64,000 bases of DNA from Burkholderia vietnamiensis LMG 10929 (GTDB lineage: Bacteria; Pseudomonadota; Gammaproteobacteria; Burkholderiales; Burkholderiaceae). A model generated the notes under the pieces. It was given only the letters and a program-made list of their open reading frames with translations. It did not search any database and was not told where the DNA came from. The position numbers and the translations under genes are program-made. Location of the stretch: assembly GCF_000959445.1 (NCBI RefSeq), contig NZ_CP009630.1, positions 2,198,094 to 2,262,093 of the forward strand. The letters are read 5' to 3'. Shown in pieces: positions 18,103-27,588 of the stretch. Position 1 is the stretch's first letter, and each line of letters starts with the position of its first letter.

Positions 18103-18872
18103 GCGGATGACGGAGCGCGACGGCGGAACGTGCGTTCCGAGGCGAGCGCCCCGTGGCACGTATGTCTTGCCGCAGTCGATATGCATGGCAGCCGCGCAGC
18201 CACTGCCCGTTTTCAACACACGCGATGACTACCTCACCTCATCTCGGGACGGTCACGTACGCACCATCGCACGCCGGGATACGCCGGTAGCCGACAAGCA
18301 GCCCCGGTTCATCCGCGCGTGTGGCTGCGGCGCAGATTTCAGTTTTGTCATCCGCGTGTTCGACTGAGGTCAAGTCGGATCATCACAATGGGAGCACTGA
18401 ACAACGACCGTATCCGGCGACGTGCCTCGTGATCGCCAAGGATGCGCACCTCACCGCTTATGCAAGGTGTCAGCGATGAACGACCTGATCCACGAACCAA
18501 CGGCCACGCTACGGCGCGCGGAATCATCCGGCGATGGAGCGAGGAGCGCACCGGTTTCGCGCGCTTGCCGATACGTCCGCACGGCTCGGGCCACCGGTTC
18601 GTGGCGCGACGACCCGCGAGCGATGCCGTTGCCGCGCGCGGCAGGTGTCTCCCGTGACGGGAGATCGGCCGCCGGCGTTCCGGCCGCGAACGCGATGGCG
18701 TTCGTTTGCAGCCGCGCCGCATCGTGAATTGAACGTCGATATGACCGGCCTCATCCATCGATGAGGTTCGAGCAACCCTTTGTATAACTGGTGCAACGCG
18801 TGTCGTTTCGATACCGTGGATTCACTGCACCGCTCGTGCGTAACGCTCCATGTTCCCGTCAGGTAGCCAGCC
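18103..18872. other. Non-coding interval before araC-type gene
   Basis: About 770 bp carry no gene I can support; small open frames (18107-18367, 18422-18727) lack a family signal. A short dyad GGAACG-TG-CGTTCC at 18125-18138 follows the binding-protein stop codon, and an inverted repeat lies at 18749-18766. Confidence 0.5.
18749..18766 (+). promoter_or_regulatory. Inverted repeat upstream of araC-type gene
   Basis: CCTCATC-CATC-GATGAGG is a perfect 7-bp dyad with a 4-nt centre, 107 bp before the AraC-family start. It may be an operator or a leader hairpin. Confidence 0.35.
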
Positions 18873-19823
18873 ATGATTCTTTCGTCGTCGAGTCCTTGCA
18901 AGACAGCCGCCGGTTTCAACGTGCTTGCCGGTGCGCGCGCGTCCAGCCCTATTGCTGCGGAGCACGCGTGGCGCGAGCCGGGCGTCGGCCGCGATATCGA
19001 TATCGCCCTTTCGCGCTGGACACGCAATGGCGCGCAGACGCTCGAAGTGGCGAACGACTGCGGCGAGAACTGGCACTGCATCGGCATCAACCTCAAATGC
19101 ACGTCGCTGACTTTTTCGCACGCGGGCCGCACGCTCGTCGAAGGCCGGTTGACGGCCGGTACCGCGCAGATAACGGCGCCCGGCGTCGCGTGTTGCGCCG
19201 TGTTCGGCGCGCCGAGCGACGTGCTGCACTTGTTCGCCTCCCAGACGGTATTGGCCGAGTGCTACGCCGACCTCTTCGGTCGCCCCCATGCGGGCGACAT
19301 CGTCATCGACGATCCGCGGCTGATCCGCGATCCGGCGCTCGAGCGGCTCGGTCAGGCGCTTGCCGTGTCGCACACGGAGCACGCGGCATTGGGCAAGGTG
19401 TTCGCCGACAGCATCAGCCTCGCGATCGTGTCGCGCGTGGTCCTTCGCCACTTCTCGACCAACCGGAGCGAGGTGCGCGGTGCGGCTGCGCTGCCGTCGT
19501 GGCGCATGCGTCGCGTGGTCGAGTTCGTCGAAGCGAACCTCGCGGAGCCGATCGGCCTCGCCGACATGGCCGAGAGTGTCGGGCTGACGCGGATGCACTT
19601 TGCTGCGCAGTTTCGTCGAGCCACCGGGTTGCGGCCGCACGAGTATCTGATGCGGCGGCGCATCGAGCGCGCGCAGCAGCTGCTGCTCGAATCGCGCGAC
19701 GGGCTGCTCGACGTCGCACTGGGCTGCGGCTTCCGCTCGCAAGCCCATTTCACGACGGTGTTCAAACGCTTCGTCGGAGAGACGCCGTTTTGCTGGAGGG
19801 CGAAGACGAATGTCGATCAATGA
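18873..19823 (+). CDS. AraC-family transcriptional regulator
   Basis: The 316-residue protein has an N-terminal effector-like region and a C-terminal double helix-turn-helix (about 215-312): WRMRRVVEFVEANLAEPIGLADMA, RMHFAAQFRRATGLRPHEYLMRRRIERA and the signature DVALGCGFRSQAHFTTVFKRFVGETP. The N-terminal part is rich in cysteine (C76, C84 and others) and shows no cupin motif. The gene overlaps the next frame only if that frame is started early. It may regulate the transporter/mdh/binding-protein genes upstream, which is inference from proximity. Confidence 0.9.
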   Translation: MILSSSSPCKTAAGFNVLAGARASSPIAAEHAWREPGVGRDIDIALSRWTRNGAQTLEVANDCGENWHCIGINLKCTSLTFSHAGRTLVEGRLTAGTAQITAPGVACCAVFGAPSDVLHLFASQTVLAECYADLFGRPHAGDIVIDDPRLIRDPALERLGQALAVSHTEHAALGKVFADSISLAIVSRVVLRHFSTNRSEVRGAAALPSWRMRRVVEFVEANLAEPIGLADMAESVGLTRMHFAAQFRRATGLRPHEYLMRRRIERAQQLLLESRDGLLDVALGCGFRSQAHFTTVFKRFVGETPFCWRAKTNVDQ

Positions 19824-19944
19824 ACGGGTCACGGCTTTCCTGGCCGTCAGCGATGGATTTCTTCGCGGCGCATCGAGCGACGCGCGCGCGATCGCGCAGC
19901 ACGCTCGCCGCAACGGTTCAACCCATGACGCAATGAGGACGACG

Positions 19945-20370
19945 ATGAACGTCTCGACCGATGTGATCGCGCTGGATCCGTGGCAGCAAACGCTGAGTCT
20001 GCTGTCCCAACTGTGCCGTGACGATCTGCGATTGCGCGCGCCGGCGCGCGAGCCGCTGCGCGCGCGCGGGATGGCGCATCGTGCAAACGTGCGAGCGAGC
20101 GATGCCGAGCGCCGAGCCGTTTCGGTGAGTTTCGTCGATCGTGTCAGCTCGACCGTGGTTACGATCGCATGGCGCGATTCCACGCACTGCTCGTATGGCG
20201 ACCAGACCTGGCACGTGACACGCGCCCGCGCCAGCGGAGTGTGTGCGCTCAGCGGCGAACCCGTTCGCATCGGCGACGCCGTCTATCAACCGCGTGCGCG
20301 TCCGAAGCCGCTCAATGCCGGGGCGATGATTCTGGAGTCGGTGCTGCACGAAGCCGAAGCCGATCGCTGA
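19945..20370 (+). CDS. DUF3331-family protein
   Basis: The C-terminal half has the DUF3331 pattern known mainly from Burkholderia: VTIAWRDSTHCSYGDQTWHV, then GVCALSGEPVRIGDAVYQPRARP, a compact cysteine-containing domain of unknown function. I choose the ATG at 19945 (141 residues), which has GAGGA five bases upstream; the frame is open to 19810, where it would overlap the AraC gene by 14 bases. It follows the AraC gene closely and may be cotranscribed. Confidence 0.75.
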   Translation: MNVSTDVIALDPWQQTLSLLSQLCRDDLRLRAPAREPLRARGMAHRANVRASDAERRAVSVSFVDRVSSTVVTIAWRDSTHCSYGDQTWHVTRARASGVCALSGEPVRIGDAVYQPRARPKPLNAGAMILESVLHEAEADR

Positions 20371-20489
20371 CGTCGGCGGCGACGCGGCAAGCACCCGATA
20401 AACGCAACACCCGCGTACCCGCCCGCCGCGCGCAACGCCGTGCGAGCCCCGCGCGGCGCTGAACGCGCAACGCGGCGGCACGCAGCAGG

Positions 20490-21398
20490 CTACTCGGCGC
20501 CCGCTGCGATCGCGGTGTTCAGCGTGCCGCTCGCCACGAGGTCGAACAATGCCTGGCCGCTGGGGGACAGCGAGCGCCCTTTCGCCCAGACCATGTGCAG
20601 CGGCCTGACGATCTTCATGTCGTCGACTTCGATGACGGTCAGCTCGCCGCGTCGCAATTCGTCCGTTACGCTGAGCGTCGAAATGTAGCCGAGCGCGTGC
20701 TGGGACAGCAGCATCCGCTTGATCGCCTCCGTATGGCTCACCGACATCAGCGGCTCGATTTCGAGGCCGGCGCGACGATAGGATTCTTCGACGATCGCGC
20801 GCGTGCCGGACCCCGGCTCACGCATGATGACGGCGCGTTCGGCCAGATCGCGCGCCCGTACTTTCTTGCCCGCAAGCGGGTGACCGGCCGCTGCGATGAC
20901 GGCAATTTCGTCGGAGCCGATACGGCGGGCATGGAGAATGGACTCGTCGAACGGCCCTTCGATGAAACCGATCGTGAAGGTCAGGTCGTGCAGGCCCGCT
21001 TCCACGCGTTCGGTGTTCGTGACGGTCAGATCGATCGCGACACGGGGATGCAGCGCATTGAACCGCGCAATCGCTTCGGGGACGAAAAACACGCCGAGCG
21101 TGCCGCTGGCGCCGATCTTCATGTGGCCCGACCCGAGGCCCGCCAGCTCCGCGAGCTCTTTCTCGGCCGTATCGGCGAGCGTGAAGATGCGGCTCGCATA
21201 CTCGTAGAGCAGCTTGCCGCCTTCGGTCAGCGCGACGCCGCGCGGCAGCCGGTCGAACAGCACGACGCCGATGCGATCCTCGAGTTCGCGGACCTCGCGG
21301 GTGACAGCCGGCTGACTGACGTGCAGTCGTTCCGCACCTGCGCTGATACTGCCGGCGCGCGCGACTTCGTAAAAGGCGAGAAGGTGAGTGAAGTTCAT
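20490..21398 (-). CDS. LysR-family transcriptional regulator
   Basis: The 302-residue LysR protein starts MNFTHLLAFYEVARAGSIS, with the helix-turn-helix VSQPAVTREVRELEDRIGVVLFDR and a complete effector domain (GSGHMKIGASGTLGVFFVPEAI, then MREPGSGTRAIVEESYRRAG). The GSGTR motif and overall pattern resemble CbbR/CysB-like members. The ATG at 21398 is preferred; the frame opens 30 codons upstream without family similarity. It lies downstream of the DUF4148 and cio genes, all on the minus strand. Confidence 0.9.
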   Translation of the reverse strand: MNFTHLLAFYEVARAGSISAGAERLHVSQPAVTREVRELEDRIGVVLFDRLPRGVALTEGGKLLYEYASRIFTLADTAEKELAELAGLGSGHMKIGASGTLGVFFVPEAIARFNALHPRVAIDLTVTNTERVEAGLHDLTFTIGFIEGPFDESILHARRIGSDEIAVIAAAGHPLAGKKVRARDLAERAVIMREPGSGTRAIVEESYRRAGLEIEPLMSVSHTEAIKRMLLSQHALGYISTLSVTDELRRGELTVIEVDDMKIVRPLHMVWAKGRSLSPSGQALFDLVASGTLNTAIAAGAE

Positions 21399-21494
21399 AG
21401 AGTGCGGGACAGGTGCCGGCTGCCCCGCGCGCCACGTATCCGGGCCGGGCTGCCCGGCGGGCGGCATCGGCTGGACGGTGTACGGCACGTGCGG

Positions 21495-21839
21495 TCAGCT
21501 GCCGAAATAGGGATTGCAGAAGCTCGCCGGGCCGACGCACGACGCGCTTGCGCGCGTAGCCGCGTGAATGCGCTTGCCGCTTGCCGAGGTGCCGTCCGCC
21601 GGCGCGCCGCCGAAGCCGCTCGCCGCCTGCTGCTGCGCGGCGACCGTCGCTTCGGCTGCCTGGATGTCCGACGGATACCGAGGATCGTTTCCGGGTGCCG
21701 GATTATAGCCAGCGCGTTCGACGCGGACCAGATCGGCGCGGACTTGTGCGCGCGTGAGCGGCGTGTTGCTTTGCGCGAAGCCCGACGCAGGAGCGGCGAG
21801 GGTGCCGAGGACGAGCGCGATGCATGCGAGCGTTTTCAT
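21495..21839 (-). CDS. DUF4148 secreted protein
   Basis: The 114-residue protein has a signal peptide (ACIALVLGTLAAPASGFAQ) followed by the DUF4148 core LTRAQVRADLVRVERAGYNPA and YPSDIQAAEATVAAQQ. This family is common in Burkholderia and its function is unknown. The C-terminal tail after residue 80 is Ser/Ala-rich and contains a CVGPASFCNPYF pair of cysteines. It lies 105 bp after cioB on the same strand. Confidence 0.85.
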   Translation of the reverse strand: MKTLACIALVLGTLAAPASGFAQSNTPLTRAQVRADLVRVERAGYNPAPGNDPRYPSDIQAAEATVAAQQQAASGFGGAPADGTSASGKRIHAATRASASCVGPASFCNPYFGS

Positions 21840-21944
21840 GATGAGACTCCTTCGGTTCGGTTGAGTACGCCGCAACGATCCCCGCCTCCCCGCGTGGGGC
21901 GACGTCGAGACCCGCCGAACGATCGTCGTGCCGCGCGGAGCGGG

Positions 21945-22940
21945 TCAGTCGCCCGCTCGGGCCGTCCCCGTCACCTTGCCGCGAAAGACCGAGTACTGAT
22001 AAAGGTTGTAGCCGATCATCACCGGAAAGATGAAGCCGATGCCGATCAGCATGAACACGAGCGTCGCCGTATCCGACGAAGCCGCGAGAATGGCGAGCCT
22101 GCCGGGCACGAAGTCGGGATAGACGCTGACCGCGAGCCCCGTGAACGAGACCACGAAGAGCGCCACGGCGGCGCGAAACGGCCCGCGCACGCTGCCCAGA
22201 TAGAGCGACGCGACCAGCCACGCGAACGACAGTGCGGCGCACAGGGCCAGTGCCGCGAGCACCGGGAACACGCCGGGCTCGAGCCACCGCTCGCGTCCCA
22301 CCGCGCTGCCGGCCCAGGTGGCCGCCGTCAGCACGGCCGCCGCCGCCACGGTGAGCACGGCGCACAGCAACGCGATACGACGAGCCCACTGTTCGAGCGC
22401 GCCCACCGTCTTCTTCGCGACGTAGGTGGCGCCGAGCAACGCATAACCCGTCACCACGCCGAGCGCCGCGACGCCGGAAAACGCGACGCCGAACGCGCCG
22501 GGCGCGAGCCCCGTGACGATGCGGCCGAGCATGACGCCCTGCGAAATCGCGGCCACCAGGCTGCCCGCGCCGAATACCGTATCCCACGCCGGCCCGTGCC
22601 GGTCGCCGTGACGAAATTCGATCGCCGCGCCGCGCATGATGAGTCCGGCGATCATCGTCATCACGGGCACGTAGAGGCTCTGCATCAACAGCGCGTAGGC
22701 GGCCGGAAAGGCGCCGAACAGTGCGCCGCCCACCACGACGAGCCAGGTCTCGTTCGCATCCCACACGTGGCCGATCGTCTCGACCATCACGTCGCGTTCG
22801 TCGCGCGTACGTTTGAGCAACGTGAGCATGCCGACGCCGAGATCGAAGCCGTCGGTGACGACATAGAAGACGAGCATCAGGCCGATCAGCGCGAACCACG
22901 TGAAGGCCAGCATCGAATGAGCGGAAGTGTTCATCGTCAT
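21945..22940 (-). CDS. cioB: Cytochrome bd-type quinol oxidase subunit II (CioB)
   Basis: The 331-residue subunit has about nine transmembrane helices and the conserved N-terminal FYVVTDGFDLGVGML and the DANETWLVVVGGALFGAFP motif. It pairs with subunit I to reduce oxygen to water with electrons from quinol. GGGCGA precedes the ATG at 22940; 22934 is an alternative. The gap to cioA is 48 bp. Subunit I has the short Q loop, which points to the cyanide-insensitive branch. Confidence 0.92.
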   Translation of the reverse strand: MTMNTSAHSMLAFTWFALIGLMLVFYVVTDGFDLGVGMLTLLKRTRDERDVMVETIGHVWDANETWLVVVGGALFGAFPAAYALLMQSLYVPVMTMIAGLIMRGAAIEFRHGDRHGPAWDTVFGAGSLVAAISQGVMLGRIVTGLAPGAFGVAFSGVAALGVVTGYALLGATYVAKKTVGALEQWARRIALLCAVLTVAAAAVLTAATWAGSAVGRERWLEPGVFPVLAALALCAALSFAWLVASLYLGSVRGPFRAAVALFVVSFTGLAVSVYPDFVPGRLAILAASSDTATLVFMLIGIGFIFPVMIGYNLYQYSVFRGKVTGTARAGD

Positions 22941-22988
22941 TTCGCCCGCAGGGGCGCGCAAAGAGGTCGATAAGAGGTCGATAAGAAA

Positions 22989-24383
22989 TCAATAGGTCAC
23001 GGCGCTCGCCTGCTCGCGGACCGCGACGGCGCCGGGCAGCGGCGCGGCGAGGTCGGGGCCGCGCTTCAACCAGCGCCGCGCGAGCGCGAAGAACGTGACG
23101 ATCAGCACCACGTAGAACGCGGCGAACATCGCGAGGCTGCCCGCCACCGGGGCGGCCGCCACGGCCGACGCGGCGTCGCTCGTGCGCAGCAGCCCGTAGA
23201 TCACCCACGGTTGCCGCCCCACCTCGCGCACGATCCAGCCGGCTTCCACGGCGACGTACGGCAGCGGAATGCAGAGCACCCACGCGATGAGGAGCCTGCG
23301 CCTCGCGAGCAGCCGGGCCAGGTCGCCGCGCGCCTGATACACCGCGTACGCCGTCCACCCGGCGAGCAGCGCCAGCACGAAGCCGATGCCGGCCATCGCG
23401 CGGAACGCGTAGTAGATCAGCGGGATCATCGGCGGCTGGTCGGCGCGCGGGAAGTCGGCGAGGCCTTTCACCTGCCCGTGCAGCGAATGCGTGCCGATGA
23501 CGCTCAACAGCCCCGGGATTTCGATCGACCAGTCGTTGCGCTGTCGCTGCTGATCGGGCCACGCCAGCAGCGACCACGGCGCGCCGGTGCCGGGTGCGTT
23601 GGTGGTCCAGTGGCCCTCGATGGCCGCGCCTTTCGCCGGTTGCGTCGCGAATACGCTGACGCCGCTCGAATCGCCGAGCCAGATCTGCAGCGGTGCCACC
23701 ACGGCGAGCATGACGAGCGCGAGCTTGAACGAGCGCGCAAAGAACGCGGGCTCGCGGCGGCGAAGCATCTGCCATGCGGAGATGCCGGCGATCACGACCA
23801 TCCCCGTCTCGATCGCGGCCACCCACATGTGCGACACGCCCCATGCCATGTCCGGATTGAAGATGGCGGCCACGTAGTCCGTCACCACCAGCTTGCCGTC
23901 CACCAGCTTCACGCCCGCGGGGGTTTGCATCCACGAATTCGCCACCATGATCCAGAACGCGGAGAGCGTGGACCCCAGCGCGACCATCGACGTGGCGAAC
24001 AGGTGGACCTTCGGCGACACGCGGTTCCAGCCGAGCATCATCACGCCGACGAACCCTGCTTCGAGCATGAACGCCATCGCGCCTTCGAAGCCGAGGATGT
24101 TGCCGAAGAACGACCCGCTGAACTGCGCGAACCCGGCCCAGTTGGTGCCGAACTGGAACTCCATCGGAATGCCGCTCACCACGCCCACGGCGAAGTTCAG
24201 CACGAGCAGGCGGCTCCAGAAGCGCGCGTGGCGGTAATACAGCGCGTCGCCGGTGCGAATCCACAGCGCTTCGACCAGCAGCAGAAACGCCGAGAGGCTG
24301 ATGGTCAGGATCGGCCACAGGATGTGGAAGATCGCGGTCATGGCGAACTGCGCCCGCGACAGGCTGACGACGTCACTGAGCAT
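22989..24383 (-). CDS. cioA: Cyanide-insensitive quinol oxidase subunit I (CioA)
   Basis: The 464-residue subunit carries the haem sites of bd oxidases: H20 in AIFHILWP, the SGIPMEFQFGTNWAGF segment, and HMWVAAIETGM with the second haem histidine around residue 185. The region between helices 6 and 7 is short compared with E. coli CydA, so it belongs to the short-Q-loop (CIO) group that resists cyanide and low copper supply. Its start overlaps the end of the YdeP-like gene by 11 bp, so the two are translationally linked. Confidence 0.93.
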   Translation of the reverse strand: MLSDVVSLSRAQFAMTAIFHILWPILTISLSAFLLLVEALWIRTGDALYYRHARFWSRLLVLNFAVGVVSGIPMEFQFGTNWAGFAQFSGSFFGNILGFEGAMAFMLEAGFVGVMMLGWNRVSPKVHLFATSMVALGSTLSAFWIMVANSWMQTPAGVKLVDGKLVVTDYVAAIFNPDMAWGVSHMWVAAIETGMVVIAGISAWQMLRRREPAFFARSFKLALVMLAVVAPLQIWLGDSSGVSVFATQPAKGAAIEGHWTTNAPGTGAPWSLLAWPDQQRQRNDWSIEIPGLLSVIGTHSLHGQVKGLADFPRADQPPMIPLIYYAFRAMAGIGFVLALLAGWTAYAVYQARGDLARLLARRRLLIAWVLCIPLPYVAVEAGWIVREVGRQPWVIYGLLRTSDAASAVAAAPVAGSLAMFAAFYVVLIVTFFALARRWLKRGPDLAAPLPGAVAVREQASAVTY

Positions 24384-26721
24384 GATCGTGCTCCCCGGCG
24401 TTGAGCGCCACGGCGAACGCGGCGGAGTCCGGCCCGACCGCGGCCGCGCGCACCACTTTGACCGGCACCGACTTGTACGACGGCGTGCGGCTTTGCGGAT
24501 CGAAGGCGTCGAGCGGCACGAGCGGGTTCGCTTCCGGATAGTAGGCGCCGCAGCAGCCGTCGGGCAGCGAGTATTCGACCACCTTGAAGCCGCGCACGAT
24601 GCGTTCGATGCCGTCGGCCGCGAGCGCCACGATGTCCACTCGTTCGCCGGGGTGCAGGTTGCGTCTGCCGAGCTCGCGCGGATTCATGAACACCACGTCG
24701 CGCTGCCCGAACACGCCGCGATAGCGGTCCGAATGCGAGTAGAGCGTGGTGTTGTACTGGTCGTGGCTGCGCATGGTCGTGAGCCGCAGCGCATCGGGAT
24801 CGTCGTGATGAAGGTCTTCGTCGAGGCCGCTGAACACGAAGAAATTCGCGCGTCCGCTCGGCGTGGCCCACACGCGCTCGCGCGCCGTGGAAGCCAGATG
24901 GAAACCGCCCGGCACGCGAATGCGTTCGTTGTAGGCCTGGAAGATCGGCAACACGGTTTCGATGGCGTCGCGAATGCGGTCGTAGTTCGCGACCAGCTGC
25001 TCCCAGGGCACGCGCGACGCATGACCGAGCGTCGCGCGGGCGATGCCGGCGACGATCGCCGGCTCGCTGCGGAGGTGGGCCGAGGCCGGCGCATTGCGCC
25101 CGGCGGACGCGTGGACCATCGACATCGAATCCTCGACGGTGATCGATTGCGGCCCGTCGGCCTGCAGGTCGATTTCGGTGCGGCCGAGACACGGCAGGAT
25201 CAGCGCGTCCTTGCCGTGCACGAGATGGCTGCGGTTGAGCTTGGTCGCCACGTGCACGGTCAGGTCGAGCGTGCGCATCGCGGCCTGCACGCGGACCCAG
25301 TCGGGCACGGCCGCCGCGAAGTTGCCGCCCAGCGCGATGAAGACGCGCGCGTAGCCGCGCATCATCGAATCGATGGCGGCCAGCACGTCGTGGCCGTGCG
25401 CGGCGGGCGGGCGAAAGCCGAAGGCGCGCTCGATGCCGTCCATCAGCGCGGGCGTGGGCTTTTCGGTGATGCCGACCGTGCGGTTGCCCTGCACGTTCGA
25501 GTGGCCGCGAACCGGGCAGATGCCCGCGCCCGGACGGCCGATATTGCCGCGCAACAGCGCCAGATTCGCGATCTGCTGCACGTTCTCAGTGCCCCGCCGA
25601 TGCTGCGTGAGCCCCATGCCGTAGACCAGAATCACGTTGCGCGCCTGCATGTAGACCTGCGCGGCGTTCGCGATGTCGGCTTGCGAGAGCCCGGCGTGGC
25701 GTTCTATCGCGTCCCACGACGTGGCGCGCAGGTCGGCCAGCAACGCGTCGATGCCGACGGTGTGGCCGGCGATGAAAGTGGTGTCGAGGATGCGCGGCGC
25801 GCCTGCGGCGAGCGCGGCATCGTCTGCTTCGACGAGCGCTTTCATCATGCCCTTGAGCACGGCCACGTCGCCGCCCACGCGCACCTGATAGAGGAACGTG
25901 CTGATGGGCGTGGAGCCGAGCGTCGCCATTTCGAGCGGGTCTTGCGGCGCGGCGAAGCGTTCCAGCGCGCGCTCGCGGAACGGATTGAACGAGACGATTT
26001 TCGCGCCGCGCCGCGACGCCGCATGCAGATCGCTCATCATGCGCGGGCTGTTCGTGCCGGGGTTTTGTCCGAAGATGAAGATGGCGTCCGCGTGCTCGAA
26101 GTCTTCGAGCAGCACGGTGCCTTTGCCGACGCCGATCGACTGCGGCAGCCCGACGCTCGTGGCCTCGTGGCACATGTTCGAGCAATCGGGAAAATTGTTC
26201 GTGCCGAATTCGCGCACGAACAGCTGATAGAGGAATGCCGCTTCGTTGGAAGCGCGGCCCGACGTGTAGAAGTCGGCCTGGTCGGGATGGTCGAGCGCAT
26301 TCAGGTGCTCGCCGATCAGCGCGAACGCCGCGTCCCACTCGATGGGCACGTAGCGGTCCGATGCGCGCTCGTAGACCATCGGGTGCGTGAGGCGCCCGGC
26401 CATTTCGAGGTCGTAGTCGTCCCAGGTTTCGAGTTCCGCCACGCTGTGCGCGGCGAAGAACGCCGGCGTGCAGCGCTTCGCCGTGGCTTCCCAGGCCACG
26501 GCCTTGGCGCCGTTCTCGCAAAACTCGAACGACGACGTGTGCTTCGGGTCGGGCCACGCGCAGCCGGGGCAGTCGAACCCTTCGGGCTGGTTCATCTGCA
26601 GCAGCGTCTTCGCGCCCGACACGGCGATGCCCTGCACCGCGAGCGCTTCGCCGGTTGCCTTGAGCGCACCCCATCCGCCGGCGGGTTCGCTGTAGATGCG
26701 TACGACTTTCTTGGGAGCCAT
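24373..26721 (-). CDS. YdeP/FdhF-family molybdopterin oxidoreductase
   Basis: The 782-residue protein is a member of the DMSO-reductase superfamily closest to E. coli YdeP (acid resistance) and the FdhA-like group. N-terminal cysteines C51 and C54 (CPGC) and C68 could hold a cluster. The Mo-bis-MGD ligand is most likely C184 in SNMCHEATSVGLPQS, matching the Cys/Sec position of formate dehydrogenases. The dinucleotide-binding features GTNSPRMM, YGMGLTQHRRG and the C-terminal SHDQYNTTLYSHSDRYRG follow. No selenocysteine codon and no separate subunit genes are seen. It is first in an operon with cioA and cioB. The substrate is unknown. Confidence 0.88.
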   Translation of the reverse strand: MAPKKVVRIYSEPAGGWGALKATGEALAVQGIAVSGAKTLLQMNQPEGFDCPGCAWPDPKHTSSFEFCENGAKAVAWEATAKRCTPAFFAAHSVAELETWDDYDLEMAGRLTHPMVYERASDRYVPIEWDAAFALIGEHLNALDHPDQADFYTSGRASNEAAFLYQLFVREFGTNNFPDCSNMCHEATSVGLPQSIGVGKGTVLLEDFEHADAIFIFGQNPGTNSPRMMSDLHAASRRGAKIVSFNPFRERALERFAAPQDPLEMATLGSTPISTFLYQVRVGGDVAVLKGMMKALVEADDAALAAGAPRILDTTFIAGHTVGIDALLADLRATSWDAIERHAGLSQADIANAAQVYMQARNVILVYGMGLTQHRRGTENVQQIANLALLRGNIGRPGAGICPVRGHSNVQGNRTVGITEKPTPALMDGIERAFGFRPPAAHGHDVLAAIDSMMRGYARVFIALGGNFAAAVPDWVRVQAAMRTLDLTVHVATKLNRSHLVHGKDALILPCLGRTEIDLQADGPQSITVEDSMSMVHASAGRNAPASAHLRSEPAIVAGIARATLGHASRVPWEQLVANYDRIRDAIETVLPIFQAYNERIRVPGGFHLASTARERVWATPSGRANFFVFSGLDEDLHHDDPDALRLTTMRSHDQYNTTLYSHSDRYRGVFGQRDVVFMNPRELGRRNLHPGERVDIVALAADGIERIVRGFKVVEYSLPDGCCGAYYPEANPLVPLDAFDPQSRTPSYKSVPVKVVRAAAVGPDSAAFAVALNAGEHDHAQ

Positions 26722-26847
26722 GTCAGATTCCTCGTTTCGATAGCCTCGATCGTCGTCGATTCGCGTTCGGCGCGATTGAGCCGTTGCCTTGCGCATTGCG
26801 GATTCGCACGTTGCGGTGCGTGTCGGCGTGCGTCGTGTCGGGCGGGT

Positions 26848-27201
26848 TCAGATCCAGTTTTTCGAAGCGCCGGCCGCGGGCCGGTCGGCCGGCGCGGAAT
26901 GCGACGCGCGATGTGTCGCGCGCGGGGGCAGCGCATCGCTCGAACCGGTCAGCTGCGCCGCATGCGTCGCGGCGGCGCGCGCCGCGGGGCGATACGCTGC
27001 GCTTTCGGCCGGGGCGGATGCGTCCGGCGCATCGCTTGCGATGCGTTCCAGCGGCAACTGCATGTCGGCGCCGACGGAAAGCACGGCGTCGTCGAACGTC
27101 GGTAATCCGGCGACGTGCGTGAGCGCCGCGGCCATGGCCGCCACGGCCGCCAGCGCGACCGCGCGCAAGGGCTTCATGGACCTGATGTCGATCGGCTTCA
27201 T
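26848..27201 (-). CDS. Small exported protein, unknown function
   Basis: A 117-residue frame has a signal-peptide-like N terminus (LRAVALAAVAAMAAALTHVAG) and an Ala-rich, low-complexity remainder. GGAGAG lies six bases before the ATG at 27201. It lies 126 bp upstream of the YdeP gene on the same strand. No family is recognised; the low-complexity tail lowers confidence that it is translated. Confidence 0.45.
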   Translation of the reverse strand: MKPIDIRSMKPLRAVALAAVAAMAAALTHVAGLPTFDDAVLSVGADMQLPLERIASDAPDASAPAESAAYRPAARAAATHAAQLTGSSDALPPRATHRASHSAPADRPAAGASKNWI

Positions 27202-27588
27202 GTCAACTCTCCGGGCAGAACGGACGCCGATGCGAGCCGGCGTGGGCGAGCGGTGAATGCATGAGCCGATGTTGCCGGTTCGCGTGCGCGAGGGCTTTCG
27301 AATTCGCCCGGCGTGCGGTCGATTTGCACGATGGCGGGCAAGGCGAGGGCGCGAAGCCGCACAACCGGCGCGGGTGGCGACCGAGCCGAGCGGAAAAATG
27401 CAGGCTTGCGACGAAAAGGCGGCGGCCGGTTCGATACCGATGCGGTGCGTGACAGGAGCGGCGTCGAACGCCGCTCGCAGTTTGTGGAGGATCTGGCCGC
27501 GCCGTTTTACGGATTCAGCCGGGGCGGCGCGCGCCTGCCGTAGCGCATGGCGGATGCGTTCCGGTACGCGTGCATGCGGCGCGCGATA
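27202..27588. other. Intergenic interval
   Basis: 387 bp separate the exported protein gene from the aldo/keto reductase. Open frames here are Arg-rich shadows. I see no structured element. Confidence 0.5.

Noticed and set aside
18107..18727. Small plus-strand frames before the AraC gene
   Set aside because: Short, Arg-rich and without motifs or ribosome sites.
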